Origin: a virus
Reading direction: 5' to 3' (one strand)
Virus record (IMG/VR): IMGVR_UViG_3300005096_000523
Location: 1-32,992 of that record
Length of the DNA stretch: 32,992 nucleotides
The notes under the pieces were generated by a model. The model made no database searches and was not told the origin of the DNA. It worked only from the letters and a program-made list of their open reading frames with translations. Shown one piece after another: positions 12,911-19,544 of the stretch. The position numbers and the translations under genes are program-made. Every line of letters begins with the position of its first letter. Position 1 is the stretch's first letter.

Positions 12911-15522
12911 AAGTCTGCCTGCTGCCTCGCTTTCAGCCGGGACAGATCGGCGGGGTGGCGCGCCATGTGCTGGCGCTGCAAAGGCACCTGGCCCTGCGGG
13001 GGCATGAGATCATGGCCGACCCGGCCGACGCCGATATCGTGCACGTCCACGCGGCGGAGACGGCGCCGGCCGTGGACGTATACACCAACCACGGCATCCA
13101 CCCGCTGCGGCCGGATATGGAGCCGTGGAAGCGGGAGCAGAACGACGCCATCTTCCGCAATCTGAAGCTGGCCCGGGAGGTGATCGCCGTCTCCCGCTGG
13201 ACGGCCGATCAATGGCGGCATCTGGTGGGTCGGGAGCCCCACATCATCCCGAACGGCATCGACCTGGACGAGTGGCGAGATGTGCCGCGGGGCGTGTGGC
13301 GGGCCCGGCTGGGGGTGGACGGGCGGACGCCCGTCGTGCTGTGGGGCAAGTCCACCGTCAGCGACGTGTGCGATCCCACGCCGGCGCTGGAGCTGGCGCT
13401 GCGACTGCCGCACGTGCTGGTCGTGCTCACGGCGCCGCCCAGGGCGTTCGTGCACCTGCCCCGCAACGTCCGGGCGGTGGGGCCGCAGGCGTTCCCGGCC
13501 ATGCAGATGCTCCTGGCCGACTGCGACGTCTACCTGGCCACCACGCTGGAGAATCACAGCGTGCAGGTCCTGGAGGCCATGGTGCTGGGAAAGCCAGTGC
13601 TGGGATACGACTGGGGCGGCACGACGGAGACCGTCCAGCACGGCGAGAGCGGTCTCCTGGTGCGGCCGGGGGATCTGGATGCCCTGATCGAGGCGTTCCG
13701 GGAGGCGTACGAGCGGCGGGAGGAGCTGGGGGCGGCTAGCCGGGAGATCGTGGCCGACCGCTACCGGTGGGATCGGCTGATCGAGCGGGTGGAGGCCGTG
13801 TACGAGGCGGCGCTGACCGAGAAGCTGGCGGAGGCGGATCCGCACCGTCCGAAGGTCAGCATCGTGATCCCGGTGTACAACAAGGCGCCGTATGTGCGAG
13901 AGGCCGTGGAGTCGGCCCTGCGGCAGCAGGTGGGCTTCCCGTACGAGGTGATCGTCGTGAACGACGGGTCCACCGACGGCAGCGCCGAGATCCTGGAGTG
14001 GCTGGCGGAGGAATATCCGGGGCTGGTGGTGATCCATCAGGAGAACGCCGGCGTGGCGGCCGCTCGCAACCACGGCATTCAACTGGCCATGGGCCGATAC
14101 ATCTGCTGCCTGGACGCCGACGACGTGATCGACCCGCTGTTCCTGGAGCGGACGGCGGCCGCGCTGGATGCCGACCTCGGTTTGGGCATCGCCTATACGG
14201 ACATGCTGGTCTTCGGGGACTGGCCCGGGCGGGGCAGATGGCAGCACGTGGTCCGGGTCGATGAGTATGACTTCGAGCGGCTGAAGCGACGGAACTTCAT
14301 CCCCTGCTGCAACCTGTTTCGTCGGGTGGCGTGGGAGCGGGCCGGGGGATACAAGGACATCAATCCGAGCTGGGAAGACTACGAGCTGTGGCTGAACATG
14401 GGGAAGTTGGGATGGTACGGACGTCGAGTGCCCGGCCCGCTCTTTCGCTACCGGAAGCTGTATCGGGAGGGGAGGGATCATGAGAGCCATGGACAGGAGT
14501 GGCTGCTGCGGGCTATGGTCAATCGCCTGCACCGGGACCTGTACCCGCCGATGGTGAGCGTGGTCATCCCCTGTTACGGCCAGGCGCGCTTCCTGAGGGA
14601 GGCCATCGACTCAGCGCTGGCTCAGACCTTCCCCGACGTCGAAGTGATGGTCGTGGACGACGGGAACGAGGACGAGGAGGCCGAGGCCATCCGGCGGATC
14701 GTGGGTGAATACCCGGCGCAGGATGTGCGGCTGGTCCGACACGAGGAGAACCGGGGCCTGGCCGCGGCGCGCAACACGGGGATCGAGGCGACGCGGGGGA
14801 GGTGGATCGTGCCGCTGGACGCTGATGACGTGATCGAGCCGACGTTCGTGGAGAGGTGCCTGCGGGCGGTGGAGCTGGACCCGCGCCGCTTCGCCTACAC
14901 CGACTCGCTCCTGTGGTGGCCGGATGAGGGAAGGACGCAACTGCTGAGGGCGCATGAGTATGACTTCGACGATCTGCTGCGGCGCATCACCTGGCCGTGC
15001 ACGATCCTGTACGCCAGGGAGGCCTGGCGCAAGGTGGGGGGCTACAGGCCGGAGATGAGCGAGGCCGGCGGTTGGGAGGACTGGGAGTTCGCCATCTCGC
15101 TGGGAGAGGTGGGCGTGTGCGGCGTGCGTGTGCCGGAGCCGCTTTTCCGGTACAGGCAACACTCGAAGACGCAGATGCGGTACGCGGCTGAGGAGCGCAA
15201 GGAGCGATTGCGGGAGACCATGCGACGGCTCCATGCGGCCGTGTACCGGGGGGAGAGGCCGATGGGATGTTGTGGTGGAGGTGTAAGGGCGCAGCCGGTG
15301 GCCGATCCGGCCGTCGTGGCGGCCAATCGGGCGGCGATCGAGGCCGGCGGCAACGGCAAGATGCTGGTGAAGTACGTGGGTGACCATGTCGGGTCCATGC
15401 AGTGGCGGACGCCGAGCGGGCGGGTGTACAGCTTCGGCGCGGCCGATCCGCTGAAGTGGATGCCGCCGGAGGATGCCGAGCACTTTGCGGAGCTGCCGGA
15501 TTTCGTGGTCGTCGGAGAGTGA
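12907..15522 (+). CDS. Triple glycosyltransferase (GT4-GT2-GT2) with C-terminal small virion-type domain
   Basis: 871 residues in four parts. Residues 1 to about 305 are a GT-B, GT4-type transferase with GGVARHVLAL near the N-terminus, the NGIDLDEW motif and the nucleotide-sugar EX7E motif (E215, E223). From about 317 a GT-A, GT2 domain begins with VSIVIPVYNK, NDGSTDGS and the metal-binding DADD at 403-406. From about 550 a second GT2 domain follows with VSVVIPCYGQ, VDDGNEDEE and DADD at 638-641. From 786 a GCCGGG stretch leads to a short domain (YVGDHVGSMQW, SGRVYSFGAAD) of a type I associate with small phage structural proteins. All three active-site motifs look intact. Substrates are not predictable. 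It is expected to add sugars to a polysaccharide or to virion proteins in the cytoplasm. Confidence 0.88.
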   Translation: MKVCLLPRFQPGQIGGVARHVLALQRHLALRGHEIMADPADADIVHVHAAETAPAVDVYTNHGIHPLRPDMEPWKREQNDAIFRNLKLAREVIAVSRWTADQWRHLVGREPHIIPNGIDLDEWRDVPRGVWRARLGVDGRTPVVLWGKSTVSDVCDPTPALELALRLPHVLVVLTAPPRAFVHLPRNVRAVGPQAFPAMQMLLADCDVYLATTLENHSVQVLEAMVLGKPVLGYDWGGTTETVQHGESGLLVRPGDLDALIEAFREAYERREELGAASREIVADRYRWDRLIERVEAVYEAALTEKLAEADPHRPKVSIVIPVYNKAPYVREAVESALRQQVGFPYEVIVVNDGSTDGSAEILEWLAEEYPGLVVIHQENAGVAAARNHGIQLAMGRYICCLDADDVIDPLFLERTAAALDADLGLGIAYTDMLVFGDWPGRGRWQHVVRVDEYDFERLKRRNFIPCCNLFRRVAWERAGGYKDINPSWEDYELWLNMGKLGWYGRRVPGPLFRYRKLYREGRDHESHGQEWLLRAMVNRLHRDLYPPMVSVVIPCYGQARFLREAIDSALAQTFPDVEVMVVDDGNEDEEAEAIRRIVGEYPAQDVRLVRHEENRGLAAARNTGIEATRGRWIVPLDADDVIEPTFVERCLRAVELDPRRFAYTDSLLWWPDEGRTQLLRAHEYDFDDLLRRITWPCTILYAREAWRKVGGYRPEMSEAGGWEDWEFAISLGEVGVCGVRVPEPLFRYRQHSKTQMRYAAEERKERLRETMRRLHAAVYRGERPMGCCGGGVRAQPVADPAVVAANRAAIEAGGNGKMLVKYVGDHVGSMQWRTPSGRVYSFGAADPLKWMPPEDAEHFAELPDFVVVGE

Positions 15523-15525
15523 TCG

Positions 15526-16131
15526 ATGGTGCAAGTACACGAGATGGCGCTGAACCAATGGCATTCGCCGCGCGGCGTGCGAGCGTTACGGCGCTTGTGG
15601 GACGGATCCCGGCGCAAGCGGGAGGCCGAACGCATCGTCGGCGACCTAGTGGCGGCCTGCGAGAGGCATGATCGCATCGTGGACCTGGGCTGTGGATCAG
15701 GGCGCATGATCGCGGCCTTGCCCGGGTTCCGCCGGTATTACGGCTTTGACATCTCGCCGGATCTACTGGACGTGGCGAAGGAGCGCTTCGGTGGGGACAG
15801 GCGCTGCAAGTTCTATCTGCATGACTTCCTGAAAGGGCCCAGAAGCCGCCGGATGAAGCCGGACGTCGTGCTGTGCGTGCACGTGGCGCGGCACTATGAC
15901 GATCCCATCGCTCTGCTGGGCGAGGTCATGCGGCTGTGGCCGGCGCGTTATTACGTGTTCAGCGTGTTGTGCGCGTCTGAGGCACGCGATTTGCTCAACG
16001 GCAGGTGTGTGGCGAAGGCCGACGTGGACGCGTTCGTCGCCGAGGCGGGTGGGGTGTGCAAGCGGATGGTGCAGTCGGACGTGGACGGCATGGAGGTGCA
16101 TTACCTCCTGGTGGAAGCGAGCGAGCGATGA
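15526..16131 (+). CDS. Class I SAM-dependent methyltransferase
   Basis: 201 residues. Motif I VDLGCGSGR (D53 to about G59) binds S-adenosylmethionine, the acidic residue D75 (in YYGFDIS) ends strand 2, and FYLHDFL marks the next acidic position. Later strands are also recognisable (VVLCVHVARHYDD, YYVFSVL, VHYLLVEAS). There is no target-recognition domain, so a DNA methylase of the restriction type is unlikely. Together with the preceding glycosyltransferase, methylation of a glycan or small molecule is the simplest idea; protein methylation cannot be excluded. The ATG comes three bases after the preceding stop, and its end overlaps the next gene by an ATGA. Confidence 0.8.
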   Translation: MVQVHEMALNQWHSPRGVRALRRLWDGSRRKREAERIVGDLVAACERHDRIVDLGCGSGRMIAALPGFRRYYGFDISPDLLDVAKERFGGDRRCKFYLHDFLKGPRSRRMKPDVVLCVHVARHYDDPIALLGEVMRLWPARYYVFSVLCASEARDLLNGRCVAKADVDAFVAEAGGVCKRMVQSDVDGMEVHYLLVEASER

Positions 16132-17033
16132 GGTTGCTTTTCATCGGCATCGACTGCCTGGGTACACACAGGTTTCAGACCTCCCTCATGCCCCGTCTGC
16201 CCATCGACGCAGGCGACGTGGTGTGGGGTGAGTGCTATGCGCCTCTGCCGAGGACGGGGCCAAGCTGGACCAGCATCTTAACCGGATTGCCGGCGGAGGA
16301 GCATGGCGTGATCAGCCTGTTGGGAACGGCCCGGGATGGAAGCAAGACGTTTCGGGATCTGGTGGGCAAGTACATCTTCGAGGGCCTTCCGGGCAGCGTG
16401 GGGGTGTTCAACTTTCCCACGACCTATCCGCCCCGGTGTCGCCCGGGGGATTGGATGATCAGCGGATATCCCTTCGATCCGGCCTGCTGCCCGGCCGATC
16501 TGCTGAACGGCACCGATTATATCGGCGATTACGCTCACCTGGTTGTGGGCCTGCGGGAGGCGGAGGGCAGATCCTACTTCTGGCCGGACGAGTACGACAA
16601 CGATACGGCGTTTGCGATCATGCAGCTGGTGGAGCGGGTGCACCTGCGGGCGCTGCGTCGCCTGCCCGGGGTGGAACACCTGTTCGTCTGCACGACCTAC
16701 TACGACCGGGTGGCCCATCAGTGCCACAAGCTGGGGCCCGCGGAGCAGAACGGCCCGCTGGATGATGCGGCGCAGTTCGTAGCCGACTGGGTGGGCCAGG
16801 TGCTCGATCTGTTCCCCGCCGACACGGTGGTCATGGTGAGCGATCACGGCTGGTCCCAGCAGGAGAACTGGCACAGCCATGCCGGGTTCTGGTGCATGTG
16901 GGGCGGGGGGGTGATCGAGAGGGGGCAGGTCGACATAAAGAATCACGAGCTGCGGGCGCGGGTGGAGGCGGCGCTGGCGGCGACCGATCCACAAGTTGAG
17001 GGGCGATTGCGTGCGCTGGGGTATGTGGATTGA
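16128..17033 (+). CDS. Alkaline phosphatase superfamily protein (type I phosphodiesterase/nucleotide pyrophosphatase-like)
   Basis: 301 residues, ATG overlapping the methyltransferase stop (ATGA). The superfamily metal and nucleophile motifs are in order: GID (D9), a nucleophile region GPSWTSILTG (T48 or S49) followed by LPAEEHGV, a central YYDRVAHQCH, VSDHGW and a late histidine in SHAGFW. These match the layout of phosphodiesterases, pyrophosphatases and related phospho- or sulfo-hydrolases of the fold. There is no signal peptide, so it should act inside the cell, on nucleotide sugars, lipids or the product of the neighbouring transferase. Such enzymes are rarely found in a phage structural operon. 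The exact substrate is unknown. Confidence 0.8.
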   Translation: MRLLFIGIDCLGTHRFQTSLMPRLPIDAGDVVWGECYAPLPRTGPSWTSILTGLPAEEHGVISLLGTARDGSKTFRDLVGKYIFEGLPGSVGVFNFPTTYPPRCRPGDWMISGYPFDPACCPADLLNGTDYIGDYAHLVVGLREAEGRSYFWPDEYDNDTAFAIMQLVERVHLRALRRLPGVEHLFVCTTYYDRVAHQCHKLGPAEQNGPLDDAAQFVADWVGQVLDLFPADTVVMVSDHGWSQQENWHSHAGFWCMWGGGVIERGQVDIKNHELRARVEAALAATDPQVEGRLRALGYVD

Positions 17034-17358
17034 ATCCGGGCTGGCCGCCTGGCGGCTGGCGCACATGTTGGTGCATGAGGACGGGCCCTGGGCGATCTTT
17101 GCCCGGCTGCGATATCGGGTGGGACTGCACTCCGTGGCGGTCAGGGGAGAGGACGGCCGACTTCGGGTGAGCCGGGTGGCGTCCAACACGCTGGCCGAGG
17201 GGCTGACCTGCGTGTGGTGCGTGAGCGTGTGGACGGCGATCGTATTGGGGATGAGGGATTGGAGATGGGTGCGGTGGGCGCGGCAGGTGCTGGCCGTGAG
17301 CGCCGGGGCGATCATCGTGCATGAGGTGGTGGGGTGGCTGCGCTCGCACGGCGGGTGA
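17011..17358 (+). CDS. Small membrane protein, DUF1360-like
   Basis: About 115 residues starting at GTG 17011 (GAGGGG at 16998-17003), or from ATG 17023. An opening AAWRLAHMLVHEDGPWAIFARLR and a later LTCVWCVSVWTAIV follow the pattern of DUF1360 proteins, which are small membrane proteins often found in phages and Gram-positive bacteria. There are two likely membrane helices (about CVWCVSVWTAIVLG and VLAVSAGAIIVHEVVG). A CVWC pair could bind metal or form a disulfide. The function of the family is not known. It overlaps the phosphodiesterase upstream and the neck gene downstream, so it is at the right edge of the enzyme block. Confidence 0.6.
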   Translation: MRWGMWIESGLAAWRLAHMLVHEDGPWAIFARLRYRVGLHSVAVRGEDGRLRVSRVASNTLAEGLTCVWCVSVWTAIVLGMRDWRWVRWARQVLAVSAGAIIVHEVVGWLRSHGG

Positions 17359-17768
17359 GGCGGGTGTTCTTGCAGGCCTGGCGACGATACGGCGGGCCGG
17401 CCATGGCCGTGATCCGGCCGGTGGACCGGTGGAGCCTGCCGCCCGGGTACGGGTACGACGAGTCGTTGGACGCCGTGATCTACGGCGACACCGGTGATGT
17501 GCTGCCCAATCCGGAAGACTACTGGGCCTCCGACTACATCTATATCGTCCCGGCCCGGGAGGCGGCGGATATGCGGGCGTTGTCGGCTGCCGGGCTGGTG
17601 CCGGATGGCATCACCGAGGTGCTGATCCTGGCCGATGATGCACCCACGGTGCGCGACGCCCACGCCGTGGAGATCGATGGCCAGTGGTACGACGTGGCCG
17701 GGGTGGAGCATGCGCCGCCGGGGACGGGTGGCGCATGGGCCCGGGTGCGGCTGCGCAGGAGGAGCTGA
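17334..17768 (+). CDS. Putative head-closure / neck protein
   Basis: 144 residues from GTG 17334, overlapping the previous gene by 25 bases; internal ATG 17403 is an alternative start. After a basic N-terminus (ALARRVRRVFLQAWRRYGG) it is mainly short strands ending in EIDGQWYDVAGVEHAP and WARVRLRRRS, the beta-barrel pattern of phage head-closure proteins that sit under the connector. It is directly before the tail terminator-like gene, the usual order. Identification is from size, position and secondary-structure pattern, so it is moderate. Confidence 0.55.
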   Translation: MAALARRVRRVFLQAWRRYGGPAMAVIRPVDRWSLPPGYGYDESLDAVIYGDTGDVLPNPEDYWASDYIYIVPAREAADMRALSAAGLVPDGITEVLILADDAPTVRDAHAVEIDGQWYDVAGVEHAPPGTGGAWARVRLRRRS

Positions 17769-17769
17769 G

Positions 17770-18174
17770 GTGGCGACGTTGAGGGAGGTATATGAGGCGG
17801 TGGCCGACAGCCTGGCGAGCGCCGTGGGGACATCCGTGGTGAAAGGGTTCCCCTCCTGGGGCCATCCGAGGCAGCAGCCGCCCGTGGCGGCCTTGCTGTT
17901 CGACGGGTGGACGCCGGCCGCGCCGCAACGCATCGGCGCCGGCAGGCTCCAGGGGCGGCGGGAGTGTCGGCTGCAGGTCTACGTCTTCGGCCGCAACGAG
18001 GTCGAGATGTTGAACCTGGCGGACGCCGTCTACGGCTGGCTCGCTCAGACGGAGCTGGTGGTGAACGGTGAGCGCAAAGCGCTCGACCTGTTCAGCTGCG
18101 ATCGGTTCAGCAGCGAGACCGGCGCACAGCAGGAGCAGTATGGGCTTGTCTTGAACATGACGATCACGGTGTAG
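17770..18174 (+). CDS. Putative tail terminator / tail completion protein
   Basis: 134 residues from GTG 17770, one base after the previous stop. An N-terminal helix (REVYEAVADSLASAVG), then strands (PPVAALLFDGW, RECRLQVYVFGRN), a helix (VEMLNLADAVYGWLAQ) and a final strand YGLVLNMTITV give the alpha/beta order of lambda gpU-type tail terminators, which cap the tail tube and stop its growth. The gene lies immediately before the tail tube gene, as expected. No signature motif exists for this family, so the call is by context. The stop is TAG. Confidence 0.6.
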   Translation: MATLREVYEAVADSLASAVGTSVVKGFPSWGHPRQQPPVAALLFDGWTPAAPQRIGAGRLQGRRECRLQVYVFGRNEVEMLNLADAVYGWLAQTELVVNGERKALDLFSCDRFSSETGAQQEQYGLVLNMTITV

Positions 18175-18190
18175 GTGGAGGAGTGGAGAG

Positions 18191-18709
18191 ATGACACGAC
18201 CGAGCTTTGATCACACGCTGGACGTCCGGCAGCAGTATCTGTCGCTGGTGTTCCAGAAGATCCCCGGCGAGGCCGACTGGACGCTGATCAACCAGGGCCG
18301 GGTGTTCACGCCGGAGCAGTCGGCCGACACGAACGAGTACAGCCGCATCGGTGACCAGAACACGCTCCAGGTGCCGGGCCAGGTGACCACGAACATCAAT
18401 TTCGAGATCTACGTGGAGGATGACATCGCTGAGCTGGCCCGGGTGCTGGGGCACGTGAAGCCGATCACTGGCTGGACCGGGAGCGAGGTGATCCGGCTGG
18501 ATCCCACGTTCGTCGCCGACTACAAGATCGAGAACTACGATGGCGTCGGGTCCGGCGCTCAATTGCTGTTCACCGAGTACATCAATGAATTCCGTCCGGC
18601 CAACCTGTCGCCACCCTTGGAGGCGGAGGGCGATGCCCGTATCGCGACGGTGAGCGGCGTGGCCGCATCCTACTACATCATCCCGGAGGCCGGCGTTGGC
18701 GCAAGCTGA
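18191..18709 (+). CDS. Major tail (tube) protein
   Basis: 172 residues. ATG 18191 follows GGTGGAGGAG with good spacing. The protein is rich in beta strands (TTNINFEIYVEDD, SEVIRLDPTFVADYKIENYDG, ARIATVSGVAASYYII) with one central helix (IAELARVLGHV), the typical tail-tube fold of siphoviruses. It is followed by a tail chaperone pair with a frameshift site and by the tape measure gene, which fixes its identity by order. Many copies stack as hexameric rings around the tape measure. The last residues overlap the start of the next gene. Confidence 0.75.
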   Translation: MTRPSFDHTLDVRQQYLSLVFQKIPGEADWTLINQGRVFTPEQSADTNEYSRIGDQNTLQVPGQVTTNINFEIYVEDDIAELARVLGHVKPITGWTGSEVIRLDPTFVADYKIENYDGVGSGAQLLFTEYINEFRPANLSPPLEAEGDARIATVSGVAASYYIIPEAGVGAS

Positions 18710-19316
18710 TGTGGACCTCGATACGGTGATGGGTGAGATCGCCGGGGACGGCGGGGATGACGCCTCGCTGTCCCTGGAGGAGATCATCGACGGGAAAGGG
18801 ATCCCGTTTGAGGTGGGAGGGCGCCGCTTCTATATCCGCCACCCGAGCACGGAAGAGCATGATCAGGCGATCCTGATCGAGCAGATGACGCGCCGGAAGC
18901 TCCTGGCCTCTCCGGAGCTGCAGGAGCTGAAGGACGTGCCCATCTCCGATGAGGAGCGGGCGATCTATGAGCGCATGATCGAGAGGGCCGAGGAGGAGTT
19001 CGAGGCGTGCCCGGATGACGCGAGGAAGCAGGCGTTGGTCGATCGCATCGCCTATCTGCGCCGGATGTTGGAGAGCCGGTCGCTGGCGGACGAGATCGCC
19101 GAGGAGCACGCCGTTCGCGTCCGGGATCGCTGGCTCACGTTCCGGCTGGTGTGTGACGAGGATGGCAACCCGATGTTCGATCCCCGCAATCCGGAAGATG
19201 TGGAGCGGTGGGACCGGATGGGGGTGCCGTTCAAGGAGGCGGCCCGACGGGCGGTATGGGCCATGCTACAGGTGATGCAGACGCTCCCTTTCGGGTTGGA
19301 AACGCCACTCGAGTGA
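18696..19316 (+). CDS. Tail assembly chaperone, gpG-like
   Basis: 206 residues from TTG 18696 (GGAGG at 18685-18689), overlapping the tube gene by 14 bases. It is acidic and helical (ELKDVPISDEERAIYERMIERAEEEFEA), fitting the lambda gpG family that coats the tape measure during tail assembly. The frame contains the heptamer C CCT TTC at 19286-19292, in the correct phase for a -1 shift into the next reading frame, giving a longer gpGT-like product of 281 residues. Location between tube and tape measure genes is the standard one. The alternative start GTG 18711 would shorten it by five residues. Confidence 0.78.
   Translation: MAQADVDLDTVMGEIAGDGGDDASLSLEEIIDGKGIPFEVGGRRFYIRHPSTEEHDQAILIEQMTRRKLLASPELQELKDVPISDEERAIYERMIERAEEEFEACPDDARKQALVDRIAYLRRMLESRSLADEIAEEHAVRVRDRWLTFRLVCDEDGNPMFDPRNPEDVERWDRMGVPFKEAARRAVWAMLQVMQTLPFGLETPLE
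19286..19292 (+). other. Slippery heptamer C CCT TTC for programmed -1 frameshift
   Basis: In the zero frame the codons are ctC-CCT-TTC, matching X XXY YYZ with X=C, Y=T, Z=C. After a one-base backward slip both tRNAs re-pair on CCC and TTT. The -1 frame is open from before this point to TGA 19538-19540, so the shift gives a fused product. The site is 25 bases before the zero-frame stop, as in other phage tail chaperone pairs. Confidence 0.72.
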
Positions 19317-19540
19317 AGTTCAGGCTGGCCGAGCGATTCGGCATTTGGCCCATGCCCGATCCCCCCCACAAGCTGACGGCCCCGCAGGCCATGCTGCTGG
19401 CGGAGGCGTTGCGCGACGCTCGTATGGAGCCGGGGCGCCCATCGGCGTCCGTCCGCCGGCAGGCGCCGCAGCCCAAGTTGCCACGCCGTTATCTGGAGGA
19501 GTTCGTGCGCAAGAAGCACGGCGATGATGTGAGGACGTGA
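19313..19540 (+). CDS. Tail assembly chaperone T-part (gpGT extension)
   Basis: Reading frame in the -1 phase relative to the gpG-like gene, with a GTG at 19313 overlapping its stop (GTGA). Read alone it gives 75 residues: LAERFGIWPMPDPPHKLTAPQ, a short helix (LLAEALRDARM) and a basic tail (RRYLEEFVRKKHGD). The same frame is open upstream into the slippery heptamer at 19286, so it is more likely made as the C-terminal 82 residues of a frameshifted GT protein than from its own start. In lambda this part contacts the tube protein. It ends four bases before the tape measure gene. Confidence 0.68.
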   Translation: MKFRLAERFGIWPMPDPPHKLTAPQAMLLAEALRDARMEPGRPSASVRRQAPQPKLPRRYLEEFVRKKHGDDVRT

Positions 19541-19544
19541 GACG

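Noticed and set aside
12895-14532. Long 545-codon open frame on the minus strand opposite the glycosyltransferase
   Set aside because: It mirrors a gene with intact catalytic motifs on the plus strand; high GC gives long antisense frames. Its translation is rich in His, Pro, Gln and Arg with no domain pattern.
15526-16131. DNA methyltransferase protecting phage DNA
   Set aside because: No DPPY/NPPY or PC catalytic motif and no target-recognition region is visible; the protein is a small generic class I methyltransferase.
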